A stretch of DNA of 64,000 bases. Source: Anaerocolumna sedimenticola (GTDB lineage: Bacteria; Bacillota; Clostridia; Lachnospirales; Lachnospiraceae). The stretch is taken from positions 3,675,501-3,739,500 of the forward strand of contig NZ_CP048000.1 of NCBI RefSeq assembly GCF_009931695.1. The letters are read 5' to 3'. The position numbers were made by a program, and so were the translations under genes. Under the pieces are notes generated by a model. The model was given only the letters and a program-made list of their open reading frames with translations. It ran no database searches and was not told where the DNA came from. Of this stretch, positions 1 to 9,167 are shown one piece after another. How positions within the stretch are numbered: the stretch's first letter is position 1; each line of letters begins with the position of its first letter.

Positions 1-1247
1 GTATCCAGGAAGGTTACGCCCCTAAGAACGGTGAATCCCGAGTACTGCCGATTTACCAAAGTACAACTTACAAGTATGATTCCAGTGAACATGTAGGAAA
101 GTTATTTGATTTGGAAGAGGAAGGGTTTTTCTATACCAGATTAGCAAATCCTACGGTTGATTGTGTAGAGAGGAAAATTGCAGCATTAGAGGGTGGCATT
201 GGTGCCATGTGTACCTCTTCAGGACAAGCTGCCAGTTTAATCGCCATATTGAACATCTGCGGTTCCGGTGACCATATGATATCATCTGCTGCGATTTATG
301 GCGGTACAACAAATTTATTTGCAGTTACTTTAAAAAAGCTTGGAGTAGAAGTAACTTTTGTAGATCCGGAAGCTTCCGAAGAAGAATTACAGAAAGCATT
401 TAAGGAGAATACCAAGTTAATTTTTGCTGAAACCCTTGCAAATCCGGCTTTAGTTGTAACGGATATTGAAAAGTTTGCAACCATTGCTCATAAGAACGGT
501 GTACCTTTAATCATTGATAATACCTTTGCGACGCCGATTAATTGCCGGCCATTTGAATTTGGTGCGGATATTGTCGTACATTCTACTTCAAAATATATGG
601 ATGGACATGCTGTTGCATTAGGCGGTGTTATTGTTGACAGCGGTAATTTTGACTGGGATAACGGTAAATTTCCAGGGTTGTCAACTCCGGATGAATCTTA
701 CCACGGTATGATTTATACGCAAGCCTGCGGCAGAAGTGCTTATATAGTTAAAGCCAGAGTACAATTAATGCGGGATCTTGGTTCCTCTCCGTCACCTAAC
801 AGCGCATTTTTATTAAATCTTGGTCTCGAGACCTTGCATTTAAGAATGGAGCGTCATTGCAGCAATGCTTTAACTGTAGCAAAATGGCTGGAGGCAAATG
901 ACAAAATTGCCTGGGTGAACTATCCGGGACTAAAAAGTAATAAGTATTATAACCTGGCTCAGAAATATATGCCAAATGGTACCTGCGGTGTTATTTCTTT
1001 CGGAGTTAAGGGCGGAAGAGAAGCCGCGGTTAAATTAATGGATAATTTAAAATTAGCTGCTATCGTTGTTCATGTTGCTGATGCAAGAACCAGTGTTCTT
1101 CATCCGGCAAGTACTACTCACAGACAATTAACGGATGAACAATTGGTAAGTGCCGGCGTAGCACCGGATTTAATCCGTATGTCAATCGGTATTGAATATG
1201 TAGAGGATATCATAACCGATATAGAACAGGCTTTGGAACAATTATAA
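1..1247 (+). CDS. metY: O-acetylhomoserine sulfhydrylase (aminocarboxypropyltransferase), 5' end outside window
   Basis: This is a PLP-dependent Cys/Met-metabolism enzyme that would make homocysteine from O-acetylhomoserine and sulfide in the cytoplasm. The reading frame is open from base 3, so the gene begins before the window; the TTG at 111 is internal. The fragment starts with LPIYQSTTYKYDSSEHVGKLF, a typical MetY N-terminal region. It carries the substrate-loop motif YTRLANPT and the Schiff-base lysine in HSTSKYMDGHA near base 595. It also has the C-terminal SVLHPASTTHRQL and RMSIGIEYVEDI blocks. The length fits a protein of about 425 residues with only a few residues missing. The family call is secure; MetY rather than cystathionine gamma-synthase rests on the overall motif pattern. 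Confidence 0.93.
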   Translation, partial: IQEGYAPKNGESRVLPIYQSTTYKYDSSEHVGKLFDLEEEGFFYTRLANPTVDCVERKIAALEGGIGAMCTSSGQAASLIAILNICGSGDHMISSAAIYGGTTNLFAVTLKKLGVEVTFVDPEASEEELQKAFKENTKLIFAETLANPALVVTDIEKFATIAHKNGVPLIIDNTFATPINCRPFEFGADIVVHSTSKYMDGHAVALGGVIVDSGNFDWDNGKFPGLSTPDESYHGMIYTQACGRSAYIVKARVQLMRDLGSSPSPNSAFLLNLGLETLHLRMERHCSNALTVAKWLEANDKIAWVNYPGLKSNKYYNLAQKYMPNGTCGVISFGVKGGREAAVKLMDNLKLAAIVVHVADARTSVLHPASTTHRQLTDEQLVSAGVAPDLIRMSIGIEYVEDIITDIEQALEQL

Positions 1248-1265
1248 AATAGTATGATAAATGAT

Positions 1266-1330
1266 AAAAAAGGATTTTATGTTTAGCTTTAATTTTAGTA
1301 AATTCAAGGCTTGATGTAAGGTCCTTTTTT
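1266..1330 (+). terminator. possible terminator after metY
   Basis: AAAAAAGGA (1266-1274) can pair with TCCTTTTTT (1322-1330). The loop is long (47 nt), so this is a weak candidate. The rest of the 1248-1545 spacer is AT-rich and shows nothing else clear. Confidence 0.4.
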
Positions 1331-1545
1331 AAAGCTTAATGGATAACTGATAAAATAATTCAATTAATTGATTATTATTTTACTGAATTAGTATACATTA
1401 TTTAATTATAAAATATTGAACTACATAGTTATGCATATAAAATCAGTATAAAAATGAAAAGTTAATCGTAATGAATTTTATGTAAGATTACTTTACTAAA
1501 AAATATTTATGTGTTATATTCTAATAAAAAACTGGTGGTGGAAAA

Positions 1546-2814
1546 ATGTCCCATATAGTAGGAAAATCAGCTTATAAAAGCTTAGAAGAAAGGATAAATA
1601 AATTCCCGCAAGGCGCGCCTCCCTCCAAAACTCTTTATAAGATTTTAAGTATACTTTTTAGTGAGAAGGAAGCGGCTTATGTGGCGCAGCTTCCTATTCG
1701 GCCATTTACTGTTAAAACAGCAGCTAAGGCATGGAAGATGGATGAAGTTAGTACCAGAAAGCTTTTAAAGCAGCTTGCAAGCCGGGCGTTACTTCTGGAT
1801 ATGGATAATCATGGTACGGAACAATTTATGCTGCCGCCTCCTATGGCGGGTTTTTTTGAATTTTCCATGATGAGAATCCGTGATGATATTGATCAGAAGT
1901 TACTTGGAGAATTGTTTTATCAGTATCTGAATGTGGAAGAAGATTTTGTAAAAGAATTATTTTTAAGTACGGAAACCAGGCTTGGCAGAGTATTTGTCCA
2001 GGAAGGAGTACTTACTAACGAAAATGAAGTGCAGATTCTGGATTTTGAAAGAGCAAGCCATATCATTAAAAGTGCATCACATATTGGGATCAGTACTTGC
2101 TACTGCCGCCATAAAATGTATCATGTGGGGCGTGCCTGCGATGCGCCTATGGATATCTGTATGACCTTTGGAAATGCTGCGGCGTCCCTGATTAAATATA
2201 ATTATGCCAGAAAAGTCGATGCATCAGAGGGCATCGAACTTCTGCATAAAGCCTATGAACATAATCTGGTTCAGTGCGGTGAAAATGTCAGGGAAGATGT
2301 AACCTTTATCTGTAATTGCTGCGGGTGTTGCTGTGAGGCAATGATAGCTGCAAAGAAATTTGGTATGCTGCATCCGGTACAGACCACTAATTTTATACCC
2401 AAAATTAATGACAATACTTGTATCAATTGCGGTAAATGTGCGAAAGCCTGTCCAATCGGTGCAATTGAAAAGGTTACAGATGAAAAAGGAACCCAGACCA
2501 TGAAAATCAATGAAGATATCTGTCTGGGATGCGGAGTATGTGTAAGAAACTGCAGTAAGAACAGTATTATGCTGCAAAGAAGGAACCAAAAAATTATAAC
2601 TCCGGTAAATTCTGTTCACAGAACCGTACTTATGGCAATAGAAAAAGGAACCCTTCAAAATCTGATTTTTGATAACCAGGCCTTTGGAAGCCACAGAGCT
2701 ATGGCAGCAGTTTTATCAGCAATATTAAAAATGCCGCCGATAAAGCAGGTTATGGCCAGTAAGCAGATGAAGTCCGTATATTTGGAAAAATTAATTACCA
2801 TGTCTAAAAAATAA
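1546..2814 (+). CDS. winged-helix/4Fe-4S dicluster protein of unknown role
   Basis: The protein has 422 residues. The N-terminal part (about residues 1-110) looks like a winged-helix fold ending in a proline-rich segment (LPPPMAGFFEF). A middle domain holds unusual cysteine clusters: a CYCRHK segment followed by two more Cys, and a CNCCGCCCE stretch. The C-terminal part is a bacterial-type ferredoxin with two 4Fe-4S motifs (CINCGKCAKACP and CLGCGVCVRNC). The GGTGGTGG sequence just before ATG 1546 is the likely ribosome-binding site. Such proteins occur as stand-alone iron-sulfur redox proteins in anaerobes, but I do not know a specific reaction. It stands alone between metY and the convergent LacI gene. 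Confidence 0.8.
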   Translation: MSHIVGKSAYKSLEERINKFPQGAPPSKTLYKILSILFSEKEAAYVAQLPIRPFTVKTAAKAWKMDEVSTRKLLKQLASRALLLDMDNHGTEQFMLPPPMAGFFEFSMMRIRDDIDQKLLGELFYQYLNVEEDFVKELFLSTETRLGRVFVQEGVLTNENEVQILDFERASHIIKSASHIGISTCYCRHKMYHVGRACDAPMDICMTFGNAAASLIKYNYARKVDASEGIELLHKAYEHNLVQCGENVREDVTFICNCCGCCCEAMIAAKKFGMLHPVQTTNFIPKINDNTCINCGKCAKACPIGAIEKVTDEKGTQTMKINEDICLGCGVCVRNCSKNSIMLQRRNQKIITPVNSVHRTVLMAIEKGTLQNLIFDNQAFGSHRAMAAVLSAILKMPPIKQVMASKQMKSVYLEKLITMSKK

Positions 2815-2822
2815 ATAATGAT

Positions 2823-2890
2823 AAAATAGGGCTTAAGCAAAATAATAGGATCAGTTAAAGTCACATCCAATTTTGCATAAGCCCTGTTTT
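2823..2890. terminator. bidirectional terminator between convergent genes
   Basis: Two 21-nt arms (2823-2843 and 2870-2890) are nearly perfect complements, with core AGGGCTTA/TAAGCCCT and A-rich and T-rich outer ends. That suits termination from either strand between the ferredoxin-like gene and the LacI gene. Confidence 0.85.
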
Positions 2891-2922
2891 ATATTATGAA
2901 ACATAATATAAAATAGCCAGAA

Positions 2923-3936
2923 TTACATTGCTTTGACGCTATTTCGTTCAATTAGCAAAACTGCCAATTCTATCTTGATATTATCTGTATTTGTTTCATC
3001 TATTCGGTTTAATAACCGGTCAACGGCAAGAGCACCCAGTCTTTGTTTTGGTACATACATGGTAGTTAAAGTCGGATCAGTAAATTGACAGATAGGCATA
3101 TCATCAAATCCTATAATGGAAATCTGTTCCGGAACTTTTATATGAAACTCTTTAAAAGCCCTGATCGCAGCTGCGGCAATGATATCATTGTCCGCAAAAT
3201 ATGCAGTGGGGAATGCAGGGCTCCCGTTTAAATATTCTATTAAATCGGTATAAGCCTGTTCTGTAGTAGGTGTAATATTTACTACATAAGGATGACTGGT
3301 TGGAATATTGTTATGGCGCAGGGACTTATAATATCCGTCTTCCCGTTCGGCGAAATTGCTTATCCGCGTATTGGACCTTAGGTAGCCAATTTCTCTATGG
3401 CCCTTTGCTATCAGATACTCCGTAGCAAGATAAGCACCCTGAACATTATTGATTAATACGGAATCGCAGTTTATATCATCAAAATAACTATCTAAAATCA
3501 CATAAGGGACTTTTAAACTTTGAAAAAGATTTAAGTCATTTACTGTCATTTCTGTTCCCAAAAGTAAAATTCCGTCACAGTTAGATTTCTTTAACTCCTC
3601 AATCTGTTCGTTTTTATCCTGATTGTCATAAAAATAGGTTATCTGCAGATGATAACCATTCCCGGCACATTGATAATTAATGCCTTCTGTTACCTGGGAA
3701 AAAAAGGGCGTATCTGTAACTACCGTACCATATTTTTTATATATAACAAATTGAATGGTTCTGTTGATACTTTTTTGTAATTGTTTCTTTGAAGACTGGT
3801 ACCCACGGTCCGCCGCGGTATCCAATACGATTTTTCTGGTCTTCTCGCTTATTCCCGGTTTGTTATTTAATACCATGGAAACCGTTGCAGGTGATAAATT
3901 TAAAATTTCAGCAAGTTCTTTTGCAGAGATTGACAT
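2923..3936 (-). CDS. LacI-family transcriptional regulator of the adjacent sugar operon
   Basis: This is a 337-residue repressor with an N-terminal LacI helix-turn-helix (MSISAKELAEILNLSPATVS) and a periplasmic-binding-protein-like ligand domain. An ATG at 3948 is in frame, but the GGAGG ribosome-binding site lies between it and the ATG at 3936, so the start is placed at 3936. It is divergent from the isomerase-transketolase-kinase operon, so the simplest reading is local control of that operon by its sugar or sugar phosphate. The spacer between them carries three ATGTAAT direct copies (around 3967-3996) and a TTACAT, which may be operator half-sites. The ligand is unknown. Confidence 0.9.
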   Translation of the reverse strand: MSISAKELAEILNLSPATVSMVLNNKPGISEKTRKIVLDTAADRGYQSSKKQLQKSINRTIQFVIYKKYGTVVTDTPFFSQVTEGINYQCAGNGYHLQITYFYDNQDKNEQIEELKKSNCDGILLLGTEMTVNDLNLFQSLKVPYVILDSYFDDINCDSVLINNVQGAYLATEYLIAKGHREIGYLRSNTRISNFAEREDGYYKSLRHNNIPTSHPYVVNITPTTEQAYTDLIEYLNGSPAFPTAYFADNDIIAAAAIRAFKEFHIKVPEQISIIGFDDMPICQFTDPTLTTMYVPKQRLGALAVDRLLNRIDETNTDNIKIELAVLLIERNSVKAM

Positions 3937-4102
3937 AAAAACCTCCATTCACATACCTATTCGTAATATGTAATTTAATTATGTAATAGGATGTAATTTC
4001 CTGTTACATAAAATAGAGTACAGTAAAATCCTGTCTACGTCAATGAAAATTTAAGTTTAATAAATTTATTTAATAATTTAATAATAAATTAAGTTAATTA
4101 GA

Positions 4103-4131
4103 TTGACAATTTAGTAAATGTTAAATATAAT
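4103..4131 (+). promoter_or_regulatory. sigma-A type promoter of the sugar operon
   Basis: TTGACA (4103-4108), a 17-nt spacer, then TATAAT (4126-4131). Both boxes are perfect consensus. Transcription would start near 4138 and give a leader of about 80 nt. Confidence 0.85.
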
Positions 4132-4216
4132 TAAATTATAAATTTAGTAACAAATTCAGTTGAAAAATACTATCAAATTTATTTCGTTCCTATGAAGGAA
4201 CAGATTGGAGAGCAGG

Positions 4217-5620
4217 ATGAAAAAAGTAAAATTAGGATTTGCACCAACCAGAAGAAGCATTTTCAGTGCACCGGATGCAATAAAATATGCAAACCTTACA
4301 CGTAAGAAATTAGAGGAACTTGGCGTAGAGTTTGTTGATATAACGGATATTAATGAAGAAGGCCTATTATATAACGATGAGGATATGCAAAAGGTTTATG
4401 AAAAGTTCACGAAAGAAAAGGTAGACGGTTTATTTTTCCCCCATTGTAATTTTGGTACGGAATATGTCTTGGCAAGGCTGGCCAGAATGATGAACCTGCC
4501 GGTACTGATCTGGGGACCGAGAGACGAAAGGCCGGATGAAAACGGAATTCGTTTACGTGACAGTCAATGTGGATTATTTGCTACCGGTAAGGTATTAAGA
4601 AGATTTCAGGTTCCGTTTACATATATGAATAACTGCCGTCTCGAAGACAGTGAGTTTACCAGGGGAATTTATGACTTTTTGGCAGTATGTAATGTTGTTA
4701 AGGTATTTAAACATACCAGAATTCTTCAAATTGCACCCAGGCCGTTTGATTTCTGGTCTACTATGTGCAATGAGGGAGAATTATTAGAAAAATTCAATAT
4801 ACAGCTTTCCCCTATTCCTATGCCGGAATTAACGAAAGAAGTTAAAAAGGTGAAAGAAGAGGGTAGTGAAGCAGCAAAAGTCGTGGCTTACATAAAAGAG
4901 AATATGAACGTAAAAATCAAAGAAAATGAGCTTCTCAATGTGGCAGCTCTTAAAGTAGCAATGAAACAATTGGCAGAACGTTATGGATGTAATGCCATTG
5001 CAATCCAATGCTGGAATGCTCTTCAGGGAGAGATCGGAATCATGCCCTGTGCGGCTAACTCCTTATTGAATGAAGAGGGAATTCCGGTAGTCTGCGAGAC
5101 AGATATTCACGGTGCCATTACCGCATTAATGGTAGAAGCTGCTGCGTTAGATGATACCAGATCTTTCTTTGCTGATTGGACCGTACGCCATCCGGATAAT
5201 GAAAACGGAGAACTGCTTCAACACTGCGGGCCATGGCCGATTTCCGTTGCGAAAGAAAAACCTACCATCGGTTATCCTCTTGCTTTTGAACATCCGGGTG
5301 CAGTGGAAGCAGAAGCAAAGCAGGGAAATATGACACTTTGCAGATTTGACGGAGACAATGGAGAATATTCCTTATTATTAGGTCGTGCGAAAGGTGTGGA
5401 CGGACCTCATACAAAAGGCACTTTTGTATGGGTAGAAGTAGAAAATCTGAAGCGATTGGAAGCAAAGATTGTAGAAGGACCATATATCCATCACTGTGTT
5501 GGAATTCATAAAGATGTAGTACCTGTTTTATATGAAGCATGTAAGTATATCAAAGTGAAACCGGACCTTTACGATCCCATTGAAGAAGAGGTAAAAGCTT
5601 ATCTTCGCGGAGAAAATTAG
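4217..5620 (+). CDS. L-fucose/L-arabinose isomerase-family sugar isomerase
   Basis: This 467-residue protein resembles the L-fucose/arabinose isomerase superfamily and would interconvert an aldose and a ketose in the cytoplasm using a divalent metal. The N-terminal half is Rossmann-like (KVKLGFAPTRRSIFSAPDA, VDGLFFPHCNFGTE). The C-terminal half carries the conserved CETDIHGA segment expected near the metal site. The start is ATG 4217, because GGAGA lies 6 nt upstream while the in-frame TTG at 4205 has no site. It is first in an operon with a split transketolase and an FGGY kinase, which fits aldose to ketose to ketose phosphate to transketolase cleavage. The true substrate cannot be read from sequence; a plant pentose such as apiose is one possibility. 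Confidence 0.8.
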   Translation: MKKVKLGFAPTRRSIFSAPDAIKYANLTRKKLEELGVEFVDITDINEEGLLYNDEDMQKVYEKFTKEKVDGLFFPHCNFGTEYVLARLARMMNLPVLIWGPRDERPDENGIRLRDSQCGLFATGKVLRRFQVPFTYMNNCRLEDSEFTRGIYDFLAVCNVVKVFKHTRILQIAPRPFDFWSTMCNEGELLEKFNIQLSPIPMPELTKEVKKVKEEGSEAAKVVAYIKENMNVKIKENELLNVAALKVAMKQLAERYGCNAIAIQCWNALQGEIGIMPCAANSLLNEEGIPVVCETDIHGAITALMVEAAALDDTRSFFADWTVRHPDNENGELLQHCGPWPISVAKEKPTIGYPLAFEHPGAVEAEAKQGNMTLCRFDGDNGEYSLLLGRAKGVDGPHTKGTFVWVEVENLKRLEAKIVEGPYIHHCVGIHKDVVPVLYEACKYIKVKPDLYDPIEEEVKAYLRGEN

Positions 5621-5629
5621 GAGGAACCT

Positions 5630-6454
5630 ATGGAAAATTTAACTGCAAAAGCATTTGAACTCCGAAAAGATATTCTGGATATGATTTACCGCGGTAAATG
5701 CGGGCATATCGGAGGAGATTTCAGCGTTCTTGATATTTTAGTAACTCTTTATTATAAACAGATGAACATCTCTCCTGAACTGGTTAATGACCCAAACCGA
5801 GATAGATTCATATTAAGTAAGGGTCATTCCGTAGAAGCGCTGTATGCTGTTTTGGCTGATAAAGGATTTTTTCCGAAAGAAGATCTGCTCACCTATTCTA
5901 AGTATCAGTCTAAATATATAGGGCATCCGAATAATAAAATCAATGGTATTGAGATGAATTCAGGTTCTCTTGGTCATGGATTATCTGTTTCCGTTGGTAT
6001 GGCTTTGGCAGGTAAAATGAACAAAGCTTCTTACCGTGTATATACGGTTATGGGAGACGGCGAACTGGCGGAAGGCTCCGTATGGGAAGGAGCTATGTCT
6101 GGCGGCCATTATCATTTGGATAATTTATGTGCGGTAGTGGACAGAAACAGATTGCAGATTTCCGGCAGTACGGAAGAAGTTATGTCCCAGGATTCTCAGG
6201 ATGAGAGATGGGCCAGCTTTGGATGGAATGTAATACATGCGGTGGGAAATGATATTATGGCTTTAGATAATGCCTTTGAGCAGGCGAAAGCTGTTAAGGG
6301 TAAGCCCACTGTTATAATTGCAGATACGATTAAAGGTTATGGAGTATCGTTTATAGAAAATTCTGCTCCTTGGCATCATAAAGTACCAAGTGAAGAAGAG
6401 TATCAAAAGGCAGTTAATGAATTGGAAGAAAGGAGAAAAACATCCTATGAATAA
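5630..6454 (+). CDS. transketolase, N-terminal (TPP-binding) subunit
   Basis: The 274-residue protein covers the first third of a transketolase. It has the GHIGGDFSVLDILVTLYY region, the SKGHSVEALYAVL segment and the thiamine-diphosphate motif GDGELAEGSVWEG ending in VVDRN. It needs the product of the next gene to form an active enzyme that moves two-carbon units between sugar phosphates. An AGGAGG site overlaps the end of the isomerase gene, and its own end overlaps the next gene by 8 nt, so translation is probably coupled. A dedicated split transketolase in a sugar operon suggests a special substrate rather than the housekeeping pentose phosphate route. Confidence 0.92.
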   Translation: MENLTAKAFELRKDILDMIYRGKCGHIGGDFSVLDILVTLYYKQMNISPELVNDPNRDRFILSKGHSVEALYAVLADKGFFPKEDLLTYSKYQSKYIGHPNNKINGIEMNSGSLGHGLSVSVGMALAGKMNKASYRVYTVMGDGELAEGSVWEGAMSGGHYHLDNLCAVVDRNRLQISGSTEEVMSQDSQDERWASFGWNVIHAVGNDIMALDNAFEQAKAVKGKPTVIIADTIKGYGVSFIENSAPWHHKVPSEEEYQKAVNELEERRKTSYE

Positions 6455-7385
6455 AATTCCAAATCGTCAGGTAATATGTGATGTATTATTAGAAAAAGCA
6501 AACGAAGATAAAGATATCGTTGTTTTATGCAGTGATTCCAGGGGTTCTGCTTCTATGACCGGTTTTGCCTCTGCTCATCCGGATCAATTCGTAGAAGTAG
6601 GAATTGCGGAACAAAGCCTTGTAAGTATAGCTGCCGGTCTGGCTAAATGCGGCAAGAAAACCTTTGCAGCTTCGCCTGCCTGTTTTTTATCTACCAGAAG
6701 TATGGAACAGGCGAAAGTTGACGTAGCTTATTCTAACACCAATGTTACATTGATCGGAATCAGCGGTGGTGTAAGTTATGGTGCTTTGGGTATGACGCAT
6801 CATTCTGCTCAGGATATAGCTACGATGGCGTCCATTCCAGGTATGCGTGTGTATATTCCAAGCGACAGATTTCAGACGAAATATCTGGTAGAAGCTTTGC
6901 TTCAGGATGAAAAACCGGCATACCTAAGAGTAGGCAGAAATCCGGTGGAAGACGTTTATGAAGAAGAGACTACACCGTTTGTTATGGATCAGGCAACAGA
7001 AGTGAAATCAGGTAATGATATTACGATTATTGCCTGCGGTGAAATGGTAAAACCGGCTAAAGATGCGGCTGACATTTTAGAAAAGGAAGGAATACAGACA
7101 AGAGTTTTAGATATGTATTGTGTAAAACCTATTGACAGAACAGCAGTTATGAAAGCTGCAAAAGAAACAAAAGCAATCATCACAGTAGAGGAACATACCT
7201 TTATCGGCGGCCTTGGTGCAATGGTAAGTCAGATTGTAAGCAGCGAATGTCCGAAAAAAGTGATCAATATGTCCTTACCCGATGCTCCGGTGGTAACCGG
7301 TAATTCCAAAGAGATCTTTGACTATTATGGGTTAAATGCTGAAAATATTGCCAAAACAGGGTTGGAGCTGATTAAAAATGTCTGA
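6447..7385 (+). CDS. transketolase, C-terminal subunit
   Basis: This 312-residue partner carries the pyrimidine-binding and C-terminal domains. The conserved glutamate that activates thiamine diphosphate is in VEVGIAEQSLVSIAAGLA. The start is ATG 6447, with an AAGGAG site 12 nt upstream inside the previous gene; an in-frame ATG at 6390 would give a 19-residue extension unlike the family. It overlaps both neighbours by 8 nt, which suggests tight stoichiometry within the operon. As with the partner, only the reaction type is certain, not the sugar phosphate. Confidence 0.92.
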   Translation: MNKIPNRQVICDVLLEKANEDKDIVVLCSDSRGSASMTGFASAHPDQFVEVGIAEQSLVSIAAGLAKCGKKTFAASPACFLSTRSMEQAKVDVAYSNTNVTLIGISGGVSYGALGMTHHSAQDIATMASIPGMRVYIPSDRFQTKYLVEALLQDEKPAYLRVGRNPVEDVYEEETTPFVMDQATEVKSGNDITIIACGEMVKPAKDAADILEKEGIQTRVLDMYCVKPIDRTAVMKAAKETKAIITVEEHTFIGGLGAMVSQIVSSECPKKVINMSLPDAPVVTGNSKEIFDYYGLNAENIAKTGLELIKNV

Positions 7386-8862
7386 AAAATATGTATTAGG
7401 AATAGATCAAAGTACCCAGGGGACAAAAGCATTGTTATTTAACAGCGATGGATTGCTGATTGTAAGATGTGATCTTCCCCATAAGCAAATGGTGAATGAG
7501 AAAGGCTGGGTTTCCCATGACGGCAATGAAATATTTGAAAATGTCATAAAACTCATACCCATGGTGGTTGATAAAGCCTCCATTGATAAAAATGACATAA
7601 CTTGTGTCGGTATCAGTAATCAGAGGGAAACTTCCATTGCCTGGGATAAGAATACCGGATTACCCATTGCGCCGGCTATCGTATGGCAGTGTTCCAGGGC
7701 TAAGGAAATAACAGAAAAATTATCGGAAAAGGGTTATGGGGACCTGGTAAGAGAAAAAACAGGGATTCCCCTTTCTCCTTATTTTCCTGCTGCAAAAATA
7801 TCCTGGATACTTGGTAATATAGACGGTGCCAGAGAGAAAGATCTCACCGGCGATTTAAGGTACGGAACGATGGACAGCTATTTAATTTACCGGCTGACTG
7901 GCGGTAATTCCTATAAAACAGACTATTCCAATGCCTCCCGTACACAATTGTTTAATTTATATTCTTTGCAATGGGACAGAGAAATCGGTAAGCTGTTTGG
8001 AATCAATACATCAAATTTACCGGAAGTATGTAATTCGGATGAATTTTTTGGAGAAACTGATTTTAACGGATTTTTAGATAGGAAGATTCCGATTCTGTGT
8101 GCTTTAGGCGATTCCCACGGTGCCCTTTTTGGCCAGGGCTGTCATACGAAGGGAATGATAAAAGCTACTTATGGTACCGGCTCCTCCATTATGATGAATA
8201 TAGGAGATAAGCCCATTCAGAGTAAACATGGATTAGTTACGTCACTGGCATGGGGATTTGACGGAAAAGTTCAATATGTACTGGAGGGTAATTTAAATTA
8301 TACGGGTGCCGTTATCAGCTGGTTGAAAGATGATGTTCAGCTAATTGGGTCGGCTGGTGAGACAGAAGAACTGGTAAAAAAAGCGAACCCCGCTGATACG
8401 ACTTATTTAGTACCGGCCTTTACCGGCTTGGGTGCTCCATATTGGAAAAATGATGCAAAGGCAATTTTAATAGGAATGAGCCGAACAACTGGTAAAGCGG
8501 AAATTGTTAAGGCTGGCCTGGACTGTATCGCTTATCAGATTACAGATATCATTTTGGCGATGGCAGAAGACTCGGCTGTTAAAATAAATGGTTTACGGGT
8601 TGACGGAGGGCCCACCCGTAATGAGTATTTAATGCAGCTGCAAAGTGACTTAACGGATATTCCCGTTCAGGTTCCCGACGTGGAAGAATTAAGCGGTATG
8701 GGTGCGGCATACGGTGCCGGTATAACATACGGCTTGTATAAAAAAGAGGATATTTTTCAAAATATTAATAGAAAAGAATTTAAACCTTCCATGAATCCTT
8801 CCGATAAGGAGATAAAATATCAGGGCTGGAAACAAGCCGTTTCTGTCATATTAAATAAATAA
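7378..8862 (+). CDS. FGGY-family carbohydrate kinase (xylulokinase-like)
   Basis: This 494-residue sugar kinase would phosphorylate the ketose made by the operon's isomerase. The N-terminal domain opens with YVLGIDQSTQGTKALLF, the usual first phosphate-binding loop. The middle contains GLGAPYW and the C-terminal domain carries GLRVDGGPTRNEYLMQLQSDL. The length is normal for the family. It overlaps the transketolase C-subunit gene by 8 nt and ends the operon. FGGY members act on xylulose, ribulose, fuculose, glycerol, apulose and others, so the substrate is open. No transporter gene lies in this operon. Confidence 0.9.
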   Translation: MSEKYVLGIDQSTQGTKALLFNSDGLLIVRCDLPHKQMVNEKGWVSHDGNEIFENVIKLIPMVVDKASIDKNDITCVGISNQRETSIAWDKNTGLPIAPAIVWQCSRAKEITEKLSEKGYGDLVREKTGIPLSPYFPAAKISWILGNIDGAREKDLTGDLRYGTMDSYLIYRLTGGNSYKTDYSNASRTQLFNLYSLQWDREIGKLFGINTSNLPEVCNSDEFFGETDFNGFLDRKIPILCALGDSHGALFGQGCHTKGMIKATYGTGSSIMMNIGDKPIQSKHGLVTSLAWGFDGKVQYVLEGNLNYTGAVISWLKDDVQLIGSAGETEELVKKANPADTTYLVPAFTGLGAPYWKNDAKAILIGMSRTTGKAEIVKAGLDCIAYQITDIILAMAEDSAVKINGLRVDGGPTRNEYLMQLQSDLTDIPVQVPDVEELSGMGAAYGAGITYGLYKKEDIFQNINRKEFKPSMNPSDKEIKYQGWKQAVSVILNK

Positions 8863-9167
8863 TTACTTTTATGCCACAGGGGATCTTCTGCCCTTATCAA
8901 CCATTGAAAGGGGTAAGCTGCCCTGCCGATACAGTTATTCAGTTCTTACTAAGTCAAAAAGCGGACTACGAGGAATCGAGCCGAATGGTTTAATGAGCTA
9001 AGAAGACTTTTGAATATCTGTTATCATTCTGCACAGAAACAAAAAAGCAGACAGAAAAGCCCGGTTTCAACATTTTTTTTTATTGCTGAAACCGAGTATT
9101 TCTATCTGCCTACGGTTGGTGGATATTTGATTATTAGTCGGCCTTATCTAAAAATCTAATAATTGCT
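8863..9167. other. spacer at the left edge of the radical-SAM islet, with a long inverted repeat
   Basis: No gene could be supported here. A stem of about 19 bp is formed by GCAGACAGAAA (9047-9057) with TTTCTATCTGC (9099-9109) and CGGTTTCA (9062-9069) with TGAAACCG (9087-9094). Neither side is followed by a normal T-run, so it may be the end of an inserted element rather than a terminator. The segment 8875-9000 is richer in G and C than the neighbouring spacers and looks like a remnant of something transferred. Confidence 0.5.

Noticed and set aside
2224..2694. 156-codon minus-strand open frame over the 4Fe-4S protein gene
   Set aside because: Shadow of a gene with clear FeS motifs; no start signal or domain.
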